The notes under the pieces were generated by a model. It was not told the origin of the DNA. It was given only the letters and a program-made list of their open reading frames with translations, and searched no databases. Of a stretch of DNA of 64,000 bases, positions 43,281 to 52,376 are shown piece by piece. This stretch comes from Lachnospiraceae bacterium (lineage in GTDB: Bacteria > Bacillota > Clostridia > Lachnospirales > Lachnospiraceae). Location: NCBI GenBank assembly GCA_910575275.1, contig CAJTEE010000011.1, positions 50,492-114,491 of the forward strand. The letters are read 5' to 3'. A program made the position numbers and the translations under genes. How positions within the stretch are numbered: the stretch's first letter is position 1; each line of letters begins with the position of its first letter.

Positions 43281-45572
43281 ATGGCTGAGAATCAGTTGAA
43301 AAACATAAAGACAGAGCTGGAGGCGCCTGCGGATTTTACGGAGCCAAAAGTCCTTTATGCAGATTTGATAAAATGCATCAAAAAGTATCATCCTTCCGAT
43401 GATCTGAGTATGATCGAGAAGGCATATGAGATTGCGGACAACGCGCATAAGGAGCAAAAACGCAAATCCGGCGAGCCCTATATCATTCACCCGCTCTGCG
43501 TGGCGATCATCCTGGCAGATCTGGAAATGGATAAGGAGACGATCACAGCCGGGATTCTCCATGACGTCGTAGAGGACACGGTCATGACGGACGAGCAGAT
43601 CGCGGAAATTTTCGGCAAAGAGGTTGCTCTTTTGGTGGACGGCGTGACAAAGCTCACGCAGCTCTCCTGGTCGGCCGACAAGGTTGAGATCCAGGCCGAA
43701 AATTTAAGAAAGATGTTCCTCGCGATGGCGAAGGACATTCGCGTCATTCTGATTAAATTAGCCGACCGGCTTCATAATATGCGGACGCTTCAGTATATGC
43801 GCGAGGAGAAGCAGAAGGAGAAGGCCAGGGAGACGATCGAAATCTATGCGCCTCTGGCGGACCGCCTCGGTATTTCAAAGATCAAGATCGAGTTAGATGA
43901 TTTAGCGCTTAAATATCTGGAGCCGGAGATCTTTAAAGATCTGGAGGAAAAGATTGCCCTGACGAGAGAGGCGCGTCAGGCATTTATCGGTTCGATCATT
44001 AAAGAGATCAGCAGCCATATGGAAAACTCCGGAATTGCCTGCGAGGTGGAGGGGCGCGTGAAGCACTTCTTCAGCATTTACAAAAAGATGATGAAGCAGA
44101 ACAAGACTCTGGATCAGATCTATGACGTGTTTGCCGTGCGCATCATCGTCGAATCGGTCAAGGACTGCTATGCGGCGCTCGGCGTGATCCATGAGATGTA
44201 TAAGCCGATTCCCGGCCGCTTTAAAGACTACATTGCAATGCCGAAGCCCAATATGTATCAGTCCCTTCATACGACGTTAATCGGCGGAAACGGACAGCCC
44301 TTTGAGATCCAGATCCGGACCTATGAGATGCACCGCACCGCCGAATTCGGCATCGCGGCTCATTGGAAATATAAGGAGAGCGGAAGCGGCCAGATCGCGG
44401 ATGGCAGTGAGGAAAAGAAACTAAGCTGGCTGCGTCAGATCCTCGAATGGCAGCAGGACATGTCTGACAGCCGGGAGTTTTTGTCCACGGTCAAGAGTGA
44501 TCTCGATTTATTCTCGGACAGTGTGTACTGCTTTACGCCGACGGGCGATGTAAAATCTCTGCCGAGCGGCTCGACGCCGATCGACTTTGCATACTCCATT
44601 CACACGGCAGTCGGCAACAAAATGGTCGGCGCGCGGGTAAACGGAAAGCTCGTAAACATCGACTATGTCCTCCAAAACGGTGACCGGATCGAGATCATGA
44701 CCTCGCAGAATTCCAAGGGGCCGAGCCGTGACTGGCTCTCGCTTGTAAAGAGCGGCCAGGCGAAGAATAAGATCAATTCCTGGTTCAAGCAGCAGAGGAA
44801 GGGGGACAATATCCTCCGCGGCCGTGAGATGATCGACCGCTACTGTAAGGCAAAGGGCATCAATTATGCGGACGTAAGCAAGCCCGAATTCATGGATAAG
44901 GTCATGCAGCGCTACGCGTTCCAGGACTGGGATTCCGTGCTGGCTTCCGTGGGGCACGGCGGCCTCAAGGAGGGCCAGGTCATCAATAAGATGCTCGAGG
45001 AGCGCAACAAGAAGCTGAAGCGGGAGGTCACGGACGCGACGATCCTGGATTCGATCAGCGAAAACGGCCGGCCGGCGGCGATCGTACCGGTCCGGCGGGC
45101 GAAATCGGGCAGCGGGATTACGGTAAGGGGGATTCATGATCTTGCCGTGCGGTTTTCCAAGTGCTGCAGCCCGGTTCCCGGGGATGAGATTGTCGGCTTC
45201 GTCACACGCGGCCGCGGGATCACGATCCACAGGACCGACTGTGTAAACGTACTGAACCTGCCGGAAATGGAGCGGAGCCGTCTGATTGATGCCGAATGGC
45301 AGCAGTCCGAGACGGATGAAAAGAGCGCGGCGACCTACATCACGGAGATTTCCATTTTTGCGAACAACCGCATCGGCATGTTCGTGGATATCTCCAAGAT
45401 CTTTACGGAGCGGCAGATTGATATCAAGTCCATGAACGTACGCACAAATAAGCAGGGAAAGGCGACGATTACGATGTCGTTTGAGACACACGGGCTTGAG
45501 GAGTTAAACAGCCTGATCGCCAAGCTCGGGCAGATCGAGGGCGTCTTGGATATCGAGCGGACAACGGGATAA
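43281..45572 (+). CDS. rel: Bifunctional (p)ppGpp synthetase/hydrolase
   Basis: 763 residues. The HD hydrolase domain (YIIHPLCVAII and ILHDVVEDT, His-Asp near residue 93) and the synthetase domain (YDVFAVRIIV; GRFKDYIAMPKPNMYQSLHT) are both intact, so both activities are expected. Then TGS (YCFTPTGDVKSLPSG), a zinc-finger/helical region with CCSPVPGDEI, and a C-terminal ACT domain. It runs the stringent response to starvation. It heads the rel-MBL-hemZ operon, 11 bp before the next gene. Confidence 0.97.
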   Translation: MAENQLKNIKTELEAPADFTEPKVLYADLIKCIKKYHPSDDLSMIEKAYEIADNAHKEQKRKSGEPYIIHPLCVAIILADLEMDKETITAGILHDVVEDTVMTDEQIAEIFGKEVALLVDGVTKLTQLSWSADKVEIQAENLRKMFLAMAKDIRVILIKLADRLHNMRTLQYMREEKQKEKARETIEIYAPLADRLGISKIKIELDDLALKYLEPEIFKDLEEKIALTREARQAFIGSIIKEISSHMENSGIACEVEGRVKHFFSIYKKMMKQNKTLDQIYDVFAVRIIVESVKDCYAALGVIHEMYKPIPGRFKDYIAMPKPNMYQSLHTTLIGGNGQPFEIQIRTYEMHRTAEFGIAAHWKYKESGSGQIADGSEEKKLSWLRQILEWQQDMSDSREFLSTVKSDLDLFSDSVYCFTPTGDVKSLPSGSTPIDFAYSIHTAVGNKMVGARVNGKLVNIDYVLQNGDRIEIMTSQNSKGPSRDWLSLVKSGQAKNKINSWFKQQRKGDNILRGREMIDRYCKAKGINYADVSKPEFMDKVMQRYAFQDWDSVLASVGHGGLKEGQVINKMLEERNKKLKREVTDATILDSISENGRPAAIVPVRRAKSGSGITVRGIHDLAVRFSKCCSPVPGDEIVGFVTRGRGITIHRTDCVNVLNLPEMERSRLIDAEWQQSETDEKSAATYITEISIFANNRIGMFVDISKIFTERQIDIKSMNVRTNKQGKATITMSFETHGLEELNSLIAKLGQIEGVLDIERTTG

Positions 45573-45583
45573 AAGGAGCAGCT

Positions 45584-46222
45584 ATGAGCGGGATTCGAAT
45601 TAAGACACTGGTGGTAGGCATGGTGGGGACCAACTGCTATCTGGTGTATGACGACGAGACAAAGAGGACGGTGATCGTAGATCCGGGAGACGGCGCAGAA
45701 CAGATTAACGCAGAATGCAGACGGCTTTCCCTGAAGCCGGAGGCGGTCCTTCTGACGCACGGCCATTTTGACCATATCCTGGCAGCCGAGGCGCTGCGGA
45801 CGGAGTGGGGGCTTACGATTTATGCCTGCGAAAAGGAGCGGGAGATCCTTTCGGATGGAAAAAAGAACCTGGTGGAGAGCTACTATGGACAGCCTTACTG
45901 CTTAACGCCTGACGAGACGGTGAAGGAGGGAGATACGCTTTCTGTGGCCGGGTTTACATGTAAGGTCTTAGAGACGCCGGGACACACGGCGGGGTCATGC
46001 TGCTATTATCTGGAGAAGGAGCGGGTGCTGTTTTCGGGCGACACGCTGTTTCAGATGTCATACGGGCGAATCGACTTCCCGACCGGGAGCGGCCGGGCGA
46101 TGGAAGCCTCGGTGCGCCGGCTGCTTAGAGAGCTCCCGGGCGACGTCATGGTCTATCCCGGGCACATGGATCAGACGACAATTGAATTTGAGCGGACGTA
46201 CAATCCACTTGCGGAGAAATAG
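45584..46222 (+). CDS. Metallo-beta-lactamase-fold hydrolase (glyoxalase II-like)
   Basis: 212 residues. Metal motif THGHFDHI (H-x-H-x-D-H), then GHTAGS, SGDTLF and the final YPGH; TNCYLV near the start is typical of this YcbL/GloB-like group. It probably hydrolyses a thioester or similar ester; the substrate is unknown. Placement between rel and hemZ, 3 bp from the latter, is a common Clostridia order. Confidence 0.92.
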   Translation: MSGIRIKTLVVGMVGTNCYLVYDDETKRTVIVDPGDGAEQINAECRRLSLKPEAVLLTHGHFDHILAAEALRTEWGLTIYACEKEREILSDGKKNLVESYYGQPYCLTPDETVKEGDTLSVAGFTCKVLETPGHTAGSCCYYLEKERVLFSGDTLFQMSYGRIDFPTGSGRAMEASVRRLLRELPGDVMVYPGHMDQTTIEFERTYNPLAEK

Positions 46223-46225
46223 GCG

Positions 46226-47674
46226 ATGATAGGGATCTTATTAAACGACAACGCCTATGAGCAGGATATCCGGGAGCTTTTGATGGCGTTTTATCCGGGG
46301 GAAAGCTTTGCCCATGAGAGGCAGGCGGGGGCGAGGCTCTATGTAGAAGGGATATATGCAGGCGCAGAGGGCGATGAAGATCGTTTCCGTTTGCGCCTTT
46401 TGAACGAGGAAGCGGTTTGGGGAGAATGCCAGTTTTCGCTTCCGTATCGGGACCGGCTTGCGGCGAAAACGGCGATTAAACGTGAATTGTACGGACTGCT
46501 GACAAAGCTTACAAACAAAACGCTTCCCTGGGGGACGCTGACCGGAATCCGGCCGACCAAGATCGCGCTTACAAGACTTTTCGCGGGGCAGACAAGGGAG
46601 ATGATACGCAGTTTTATGCAGGAAACCTATCTGACGAGCCCGGAAAAGACTGCGCTTAGCCTTGCGATCGCTGCGCGTGAAAAGGAGCTTTTAAGCCGGA
46701 TCGATTATAAAAACGGTTATAGTCTGTATGTGGGAATCCCGTTTTGTCCGACAACCTGCCTGTACTGTTCCTTTACCTCGTATCCGATCGGGGTATGGTC
46801 CGGGAGGATCGGTCTTTATCTGGAGGCGGTTTATCGGGAGCTCGCCTATGTAGCCAGCCGGATGAAAGGGAGGCCGCTTCACACGGTCTACCTCGGCGGA
46901 GGGACGCCGACTTCTCTTACGGCTTCGGAGTTAGATGCGCTGCTCTCCAAGACCGAGGAGCTGTTCGATCTGTCTACAGTCTGTGAATATACCGTAGAGG
47001 CGGGACGGCCGGACAGCATCACAAGGGATAAGCTTTCGGTGCTCAAACAGCATGGGATTTCGCGGATTTCCATCAACCCGCAGACGATGAAGCAGGAGAC
47101 ACTGGAACTCATCGGCCGCCGTCATACGGTGGATATGACGCGGGAGACCTATAAGCTGGCGCGTGAAATGGGCTTTGACAATATCAACATGGATCTGATC
47201 ATCGGCCTTCCCGGTGAGACTCTCTCTGATGTACACATGACGATGGAGGAGATTAAGAGGCTTTCGCCGGACAGTCTCACGGTCCACTCGCTGGCAGTCA
47301 AGCGGGCGGCCAGGCTGAACCGCATGTGGGATACGTATGCGCCTCTGGGAATGGTAAACACACAGGAGATGATCGGCCTGGCGGAAGAATGTGCCAGAGA
47401 GATGGGGCTACTTCCCTATTATCTGTACCGCCAGAAAAACATGGCAGGAAATTTTGAGAATGTCGGTTATGCGGCGCCGGGGAGGGAATGCCTGTACAAC
47501 GTATTAATGATGGAGGAGAAACAGACCATCGCCGCCTGCGGCGCCGGGACAACCACGAAGGTTTTGTTCCCCGGCGACCGGATCGAACGGGCGGAAAACG
47601 TGAAGGATGTGGCCCAGTATATCGACCGGATCGACGAAATGATTGGGCGGAAACGGAAGCTTCTTGAGGCTTAA
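46226..47674 (+). CDS. hemZ: Coproporphyrinogen dehydrogenase HemZ (radical SAM)
   Basis: 482 residues. The radical-SAM motif CPTTCLYC has its cysteines at 174, 178 and 181; an N-terminal domain of about 165 residues precedes it, as in HemZ rather than HemN. YLGGGTPTSL and GLPGETL are SAM and HemN-family motifs. It is annotated as oxygen-independent coproporphyrinogen III oxidase, although HemZ proteins in heme-less anaerobes may do something else. The gene is intact, but its last codons are part of the direct repeat that starts the foreign segment. Confidence 0.92.
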   Translation: MIGILLNDNAYEQDIRELLMAFYPGESFAHERQAGARLYVEGIYAGAEGDEDRFRLRLLNEEAVWGECQFSLPYRDRLAAKTAIKRELYGLLTKLTNKTLPWGTLTGIRPTKIALTRLFAGQTREMIRSFMQETYLTSPEKTALSLAIAAREKELLSRIDYKNGYSLYVGIPFCPTTCLYCSFTSYPIGVWSGRIGLYLEAVYRELAYVASRMKGRPLHTVYLGGGTPTSLTASELDALLSKTEELFDLSTVCEYTVEAGRPDSITRDKLSVLKQHGISRISINPQTMKQETLELIGRRHTVDMTRETYKLAREMGFDNINMDLIIGLPGETLSDVHMTMEEIKRLSPDSLTVHSLAVKRAARLNRMWDTYAPLGMVNTQEMIGLAEECAREMGLLPYYLYRQKNMAGNFENVGYAAPGRECLYNVLMMEEKQTIAACGAGTTTKVLFPGDRIERAENVKDVAQYIDRIDEMIGRKRKLLEA

Positions 47675-47702
47675 AAAGAGGTTTTTTGTACATCAAAATA
47701 GG
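47651..47702 (+). repeat. Left attachment-site-like repeat (attL) at the hemZ 3' end
   Basis: AAACGGAAGCTTCTTGAGGC and the following TTTTTGTACATCA are repeated, with roughly four-fifths identity over about 52 bases, at 57377-57427. It spans the last hemZ codons (KRKLLEA) and the stop. Core-type composition ends here. Confidence 0.65.
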
Positions 47703-47778
47703 GGTTGTACATCATTTTTTTACCCAATGGTACTGAATCATACTTGAGGATGTAGAGGAACAACCTAATATTGCGCCT

Positions 47779-47820
47779 AAAGGACAATCTTATTCTAATG
47801 AATGAGACTGTCCTTTTTTG
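47779..47820 (+). terminator. Terminator-like hairpin just inside the element
   Basis: AAAGGACA (47779-47786) pairs with TGTCCTTT (47809-47816), extended by TCT/AGA across a mismatch, followed by TTT. It now serves as the terminator after hemZ. From 47821 to 48080 I see only short, unconvincing frames. Confidence 0.65.
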
Positions 47821-48082
47821 TTATAGTCAATTATCAAGAATAGAGGAAGAATGTATAAGTAAGTAGTACAGCGCTAGAAGCAGAGAATGCGATTATTTTT
47901 ATCAATGGTGTACATGAAAAATTTTACTTTATTTCCGGCTGAGGCCGGTTGCACAAAAATCCTGTGCCGGAAGATTGGCCAATACTTTATGTGCATAGAA
48001 AACGACCTGTTTTGAATGCTTTTTGCAAAGGATACAGGGCCTCAATGGCATGTATAGAAAGAACAAACAATATAAAAATAAA

Positions 48083-48131
48083 AAGGTACCTTGACAATTT
48101 GCGGAAATCTTGCTATACTTCAAGGTACCTT
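48083..48131 (+). promoter_or_regulatory. marR promoter with two palindromic operators
   Basis: TTGACA (48091-48096), 17-base spacer, TATACT (48114-48119). The perfect palindrome AAGGTACCTT occurs at 48083-48092, overlapping the -35, and at 48122-48131, just after the -10. The centres are 39 bp apart. This is the layout of an autorepressed MarR gene. Confidence 0.75.
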
Positions 48132-48153
48132 GTAAAATTGAAAGGAGTTTTAT

Positions 48154-48771
48154 ATGAATTGTCACAGAAATCAGATATGGAAGCAGCCGGCACCGTCCTG
48201 GGGGGAAAATATGGATGGAAGGCTGGTACTTGACTTACTGGATATCAGCCGCACGATGCGCTCCCTCTATGAAGGGCGGGGCAGCCAAAAGCGGGTTCTC
48301 ATCGTGCTCAGTGAAACCGGGACCATTACCCAGCGGGAGCTGACCGCACGGCTGGGTATTCAGCCCGGCTCCGCCAGCGAGGTCATTGCCAAGCTGGAAA
48401 GCGCCGGACTGGTAGAGCGGACCGCCAGCGAGGAGGACCGCCGCACCGCTAATATTTCTCTCACTGAGGCCGGTCTGCGACAGGCGGAGAACGCGCTGGA
48501 GCAGCGCAAACGGCGGCATGAGGAGATGTTTTCCATCCTGTCCGAGGAGGAAAAGGAGCGGCTGCTGGCCCTGCTGGAAAAAATCAACAGCGACTGGGAC
48601 AGACGCTATCAGGCTGTCTGTGAGCACCATGGGCACCGCCATCATGACCATCAAGGCCATCATCACGAGCATTACGAGCACTTTGGCCACCAAGGCGGAG
48701 AGCGTGGCTGTAACCACGACTGTGAGCACTGCGAGCATCCCTGCGGTCGTGGGCAGGGCAGACAGGGGTAA
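48154..48771 (+). CDS. MarR-family regulator with His/Cys-rich tail
   Basis: 205 residues. The winged helix has TQRELTARLGIQPGSASEVIAKL and the wing TASEEDRRTANISLTEAG. After about residue 150 comes an unusual tail dense in His and Cys (HHGHRHHDH, HHHEHYEHFGH, CNHDCEHCEHPC), absent from ordinary MarR proteins of 140-150 residues; metal binding is a reasonable inference. AAAGGAG precedes the start at 48154. Two operator palindromes flank its promoter. The next gene, an ABC exporter, is broken. Confidence 0.9.
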   Translation: MNCHRNQIWKQPAPSWGENMDGRLVLDLLDISRTMRSLYEGRGSQKRVLIVLSETGTITQRELTARLGIQPGSASEVIAKLESAGLVERTASEEDRRTANISLTEAGLRQAENALEQRKRRHEEMFSILSEEEKERLLALLEKINSDWDRRYQAVCEHHGHRHHDHQGHHHEHYEHFGHQGGERGCNHDCEHCEHPCGRGQGRQG

Positions 48772-48777
48772 GGCTTC

Positions 48778-49640
48778 ATGTGGAAGTATATCAAGCAATA
48801 TCTGCCCTACGCCATCTTGGCCGCGCTATTTATGGTGGGCGAGGTGTCCACGGATCTGGTGTAGCCGGGGATTATGCGCCGCATTGTGGATGACGGCGTG
48901 CTGGGGCTGCAAATGATCTGTCTGGTGCTACTGGGTGGGTTGAGCGTGTTCCCCCTTGTGACGGGCTGCATTCTTTTGCGTCTTTGGAAGGCCAATCCGC
49001 TGTTTGTTAAATTGCAAGGGCAGTTGGACTCCATCAATTCTATCATGCAGGAGGCTGTATCCGGCATCCGTATCATCAAAGCCTGCGTGCGGGAAGCCTA
49101 TGAGAAGGCCCAGTTCGGAAAGGCCAATGAGACCCTGGTGAAAACCCAGCTGCGAATGCTGGTAATTTTTACCTTTATGAACCCCGTCGCGAACGCCCTG
49201 ATGTATGGCGTTGTAGCAGTCATCCTGTATACCGGTTCCTTCCAGGCTGCCGCCGGCCGGCCGCACAACGCCGGGGGATATCATGGCGTCTGTCACCTAC
49301 ACTACCCAACTTCTCAATAGCGTACTGATGCTGGTCAACCTGCTCATGCGCTTTTACGACATCGACAGCGGGCACATCTTCATTGACGGGCAAAATATTC
49401 AGGATATTTCCAGGAAGAATCTGCGGCGGAATGTGGCCATCGTTTTGCAGGACACGGTGCTTTTTAGCGATACGATCCTGGCCAACCTGAAATATGGCCG
49501 GGAGAGCGCATCAAAGGAGGAGGTCGAGCAGGCGGTCAGCATGAGCCGATGCGGCGATCTGCTCCAGAGCCTGCCGCGGGGCTGGGACACCATTCTCTCC
49601 GGGGCAGGCGAGAGCATCAGCCAGGGACAGCGTCAGCCGC
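48778..49640 (+). pseudogene. Broken ABC multidrug exporter (first half of a heterodimer)
   Basis: MWKYIKQYLPYAILAALFM opens a membrane domain; codon 29 is TAG where the family has Gln (DLLQP). The frame resumes as IMRRIVDDGVLGL, loses several helices, shifts frame near 49245, then continues as RFYDIDSGHIFIDGQNI and ends within GESISQGQRQ. Walker A is deleted and the sequence after the signature is replaced by opposite-strand merR sequence. It would have followed marR in an efflux operon. Confidence 0.85.
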
Positions 49641-49641
49641 T

Positions 49642-49890
49642 GTGCAATAGTGGAGTCACCCTTATCACAAAGTATCGTAAATTCCAGGATTTGCTTAATT
49701 GACATACCAGCACGCTTGAGAGATGCAATGATAAACAATCTTTCAAAATCGGATTCTTTAAATATACGGTTTCCGTTTTGATCCCGCTCAACAAAGGTTA
49801 ATAATCCTTCTTTCGCGTAAAAACGGATGGTGTGCGGGGAAAGATTCAAGCATTTGGCTACTTCGCAGACAAAAAATCATCAATAAATGA
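49642..49890 (-). pseudogene. MerR-family regulator remnant
   Basis: On the minus strand the frame reads FFVCEVAKCLNLSPHTIRFY, the MerR helix-turn-helix without its first residues, then GLLTFVERDQNGNRIF and SIKQILEFTILCDKGDS. It lacks a start codon and fuses at about 49640 with the reverse of the ABC pseudogene, so both ends are lost. About 80 of about 130 residues remain. Confidence 0.7.
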
Positions 49891-49908
49891 GAGACACTCT
49901 TTTGACTG

Positions 49909-50640
49909 ATGGTATACTCTAAGGTCTATGATAATATCAATATGGACGGAGAGGATAAAACGGATGAAAAAACAGTGATTTCAAGTTCATTGGTGCCTTT
50001 AATGCTTTCTATGGCTGCCTCTGGCAATACAGGTGCAGCATCTGATTTAGCTGGTGAATTGTCATTAAATATGGATGAAGCTCTTATGGAATTGGAAGAT
50101 TCTTTGGCAGAAAAACCAACAAAAAACAGAGATGCCGTTATGTCTGTCCAATATATGATTGGAGATATCATTCGTGCCGATGGCTCCATTGTAAAAGGAA
50201 CAGATTTAACTTCAATTGATAATAATAATGTTCCCATAGCTGTCATTGGTGGATTTAAGGAGGATGGAATGGCTTTCGGTGTAGGTGTTCATAGAAGTAA
50301 TACACCTTTGCAATGGGCATCGGATCATTCCGCCGGATACGCAACAAGCTTCATCAATATTGTCTGCACACAGGACTCGGAGTTTGATTTTTCCGGCGAT
50401 AAGAACGGTACGGATAATTGGAATGAAATTTGTACGCAGGATCAGGAGGATACAACAGATGCCGAAGTGAATTATCCCGCGTTTCATTTTGTAAACACCT
50501 ATGCGGAGAGCTACGGGCTGTCTGGTGATTTTGCAGTTGGCTGGTATATGCCGAGTATTGAGGAATTATGCGACATCTATCACAGTCTGTACCAAAATCT
50601 GCGGCTTTTACGGGAAACAGACGGAAAAGCTTCCCTGTAA
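49909..50640 (+). CDS. Truncated secreted-type protein with Lcl/DUF1566-like region
   Basis: A 243-codon frame. GDIIRADGSIV, PIAVIGGF and FAVGWYMPSIEEL resemble the repeat and closing motif (G-WYLPS-EL) of Lcl/DUF1566-type surface proteins. No signal peptide is seen, so the 5' part is probably missing. After about codon 223 the frame passes into dxs-like sequence (YQNLRLLRETDGKAS), showing that the end is a deletion junction. Base composition is clearly A/T-richer than the flanks. Confidence 0.5.
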   Translation: MVYSKVYDNINMDGEDKTDEKTVISSSLVPLMLSMAASGNTGAASDLAGELSLNMDEALMELEDSLAEKPTKNRDAVMSVQYMIGDIIRADGSIVKGTDLTSIDNNNVPIAVIGGFKEDGMAFGVGVHRSNTPLQWASDHSAGYATSFINIVCTQDSEFDFSGDKNGTDNWNEICTQDQEDTTDAEVNYPAFHFVNTYAESYGLSGDFAVGWYMPSIEELCDIYHSLYQNLRLLRETDGKASL

Positions 50641-51536
50641 TATTTTTCGCGCGCTGGGTTTTGACTATTCTTTTGTCAGGAACGGCAATGATTTTTATGC
50701 GGTTGCAGATGTGTTTCAAAAGGTAAAGAATACGGAACACCCGGTTGTCCTTCATATGTGTACAGTAAAGGGGAAAGGATACCAGCCGGTAGAAGCAGAT
50801 AAAGAAAGCTGGCATTATATGGGGCCGTTTGATATAGAGACAGGGAGACTTAAAATTACAGCCGTACCTGTGGAAACATATGAGGCTTTAACGGCCGCAT
50901 ATCTGGCGGATAAAATGAGAAAGGACACGGCTGTTACAGCAATTACGGCAGGAACTCCAAAGGTTTTGGGGGTTGATGAGGAACTGAGAAAACAGTTCCT
51001 AAAACAATTTGTGGATGTAGGAATTGCAGAAGGCCATGCTGTGGCTTTTGCCTCTGGTATTGCAAAAGCGGGAGCAAAACCAGTATTTGGTGTCAGCAGC
51101 TCCTTTTTACAGCGGACTTATGACCAGCTTTCCTCTGATCTGGCACTGAATCACAGCCCGGCGGTCATTCTTGTATTTTTTGCGGGGATTGGCGGGGGGC
51201 AGTCAGACACACATGGGGGGGGATATTCCACTTGCTGCGAATATTCCTAATATCGTCTATCTTGCGCCAACATGCAAGGAAGAATATCTCAGTATGCTGG
51301 AATGGGGACTAAACCAGAAGGATTCCCCAGTGGTCATTCGTGTGCCGGGAGTAGAAACTGTATCCAAAGCCGGGAATCTTTTGTCTGAATATAGCTTACC
51401 TGCAAAATATGAAATTGTGGAGCATGGAATTCATGCAACCCTTATCAATCCCCGCTATGCCTCTGCTGTGGATCGTGAGGTGCTGGGGGCATTGCCGGGA
51501 TATGGCCACAGGGCAGTTGTCACGCTGGAGGATTGA
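50582..51536 (+). pseudogene. dxs: Degraded 1-deoxyxylulose-5-phosphate synthase
   Basis: NLRLLRETDGKA, ALGFDYSFVRNGND, HPVVLHMCTVKGKGY, FVDVGIAEGHAVAFASGIAK and NIPNIVYLAPTCKEEY are successive DXS segments, but they lie in different frames (shifts near 50630 and 51215). The N-terminal thiamine-binding part is missing, a block between IVEHG and ATLINPRYA is deleted, and a stop follows VVTLED. Non-functional; the working dxs must be elsewhere. Confidence 0.85.
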
Positions 51537-51674
51537 GTATTGAAAAGAAAGGTGTGATAGTTATGCTTAAAAAAATGTAAATGATAGGAATTTCCGATTT
51601 TATGATAGTTACATTCGGAGCGTGCGGAAAAAGTGATTTTCCTGCATACAAAGGCATGAATATTAGGGATATAC

Positions 51675-51917
51675 ATGATCGGTGCCAGGATCTTTACGGC
51701 ATTGATAGTATTGCCAGAACCCATAGTCTTATTCCGGGGCCAAGTATGGGCAGAGCCCACAAAAAAGCAGATAGCCAATGCGTTTGCTTTTATCGCATTT
51801 CCAAGACTAAATTCTATAGATGTACGATTGGAACGCTCTCAATATTCAGCCATTAGCATTCAAAAATGTGCGGATGCTATCGTGGGATATCTCTTAAAAA
51901 GAAATCAGCTTTTTTGA
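51675..51917 (+). other. Unassigned open frame in degraded sequence
   Basis: 80 codons reading WAEPTKKQIANAFAFIAFP and later ISIQKCADAIVGYLLKR. I do not recognise it. It has no convincing RBS and sits between the dxs remnant and the promoter at 51.94 kb, so it may be part of another decayed gene. The surrounding 51540-51935 holds nothing else identifiable. Confidence 0.25.
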
Positions 51918-51938
51918 ACTTTTTGTTGAAAAATCCCT

Positions 51939-52029
51939 TTGAAATATTTTTTGAATTGTGTATAATATATATACAACGTGTAGCTCTATGCGTAATTCCG
52001 GTTGCGTATAAACTGCACGTTATTTTTTG
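51939..52029 (+). promoter_or_regulatory. Promoter and attenuator-like leader hairpin 1
   Basis: TTGAAA (51939-51944), 16-base spacer, TATAAT (51961-51966). The leader folds as AACGTGTAG (51975-51983) with CTGCACGTT (52013-52021) around an inner TATGCGTAA/TTGCGTATA stem and ends in TATTTTTT. A related hairpin with the same GTGTAGC-CTATG-CGTAA motif lies before the MATE gene. Confidence 0.6.
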
Positions 52030-52045
52030 AAACGGAGGAGAACAG

Positions 52046-52285
52046 GTGAAAAGGGTAAAGGCGGCCTGCATTTGTCAGACACTTCACTTTATGCTGAAAG
52101 ATGAGGTCGGTCATGATTATGCAGTCAGGCAAGCAGAACAGGAGGTTGAACAATATAAGCAAAAACTGGAACAGAATCATACACCGTTCAAAATTATTGA
52201 GCAGGAAAAACAAGTTGACGGGTCAATTATTGTAAAAATAATTAAGCAATATAATTCCAGTCCTGTTGGCGATTATCTGAATTAA
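52046..52285 (+). CDS. Small uncharacterised protein ahead of the MATE pump
   Basis: 79 residues from a GTG with CGGAGGAG five bases upstream, a strong RBS. Features: CICQTLHFML near the start, a Glu/Gln/Lys-rich amphipathic helix (DYAVRQAEQEVEQYKQKLEQ), then a short beta-like end. No known function and no membrane segment. It lies between two attenuator-like hairpins and is cotranscribed with the MATE gene. Confidence 0.7.
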   Translation: MKRVKAACICQTLHFMLKDEVGHDYAVRQAEQEVEQYKQKLEQNHTPFKIIEQEKQVDGSIIVKIIKQYNSSPVGDYLN

Positions 52286-52295
52286 CCACTGTGAA

Positions 52296-52352
52296 AAGCG
52301 TGTAGCCTATGGCGTAAAACCAGCAAACGTCAAGCTATACGCTTTATTTTTG
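52296..52352 (+). terminator. Attenuator-like hairpin 2 before the MATE gene
   Basis: AAGCGTGTAGC (52296-52306) pairs with GCTATACGCTT (52334-52344), one G-U pair, around an inner GGCGT/ACGTC stem, followed by TATTTTT. It would terminate unless something prevents folding. Confidence 0.65.
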
Positions 52353-52376
52353 TGAAAGAAAGGAACGGAAAACCAA

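Noticed and set aside
44508..45491. 327-codon open frame antisense to rel
   Set aside because: Lies wholly inside rel and has no recognisable features.
47949..48233. 94-codon frame upstream of marR
   Set aside because: Runs through the marR promoter, operators and start, has no RBS and no similarity I recognise.
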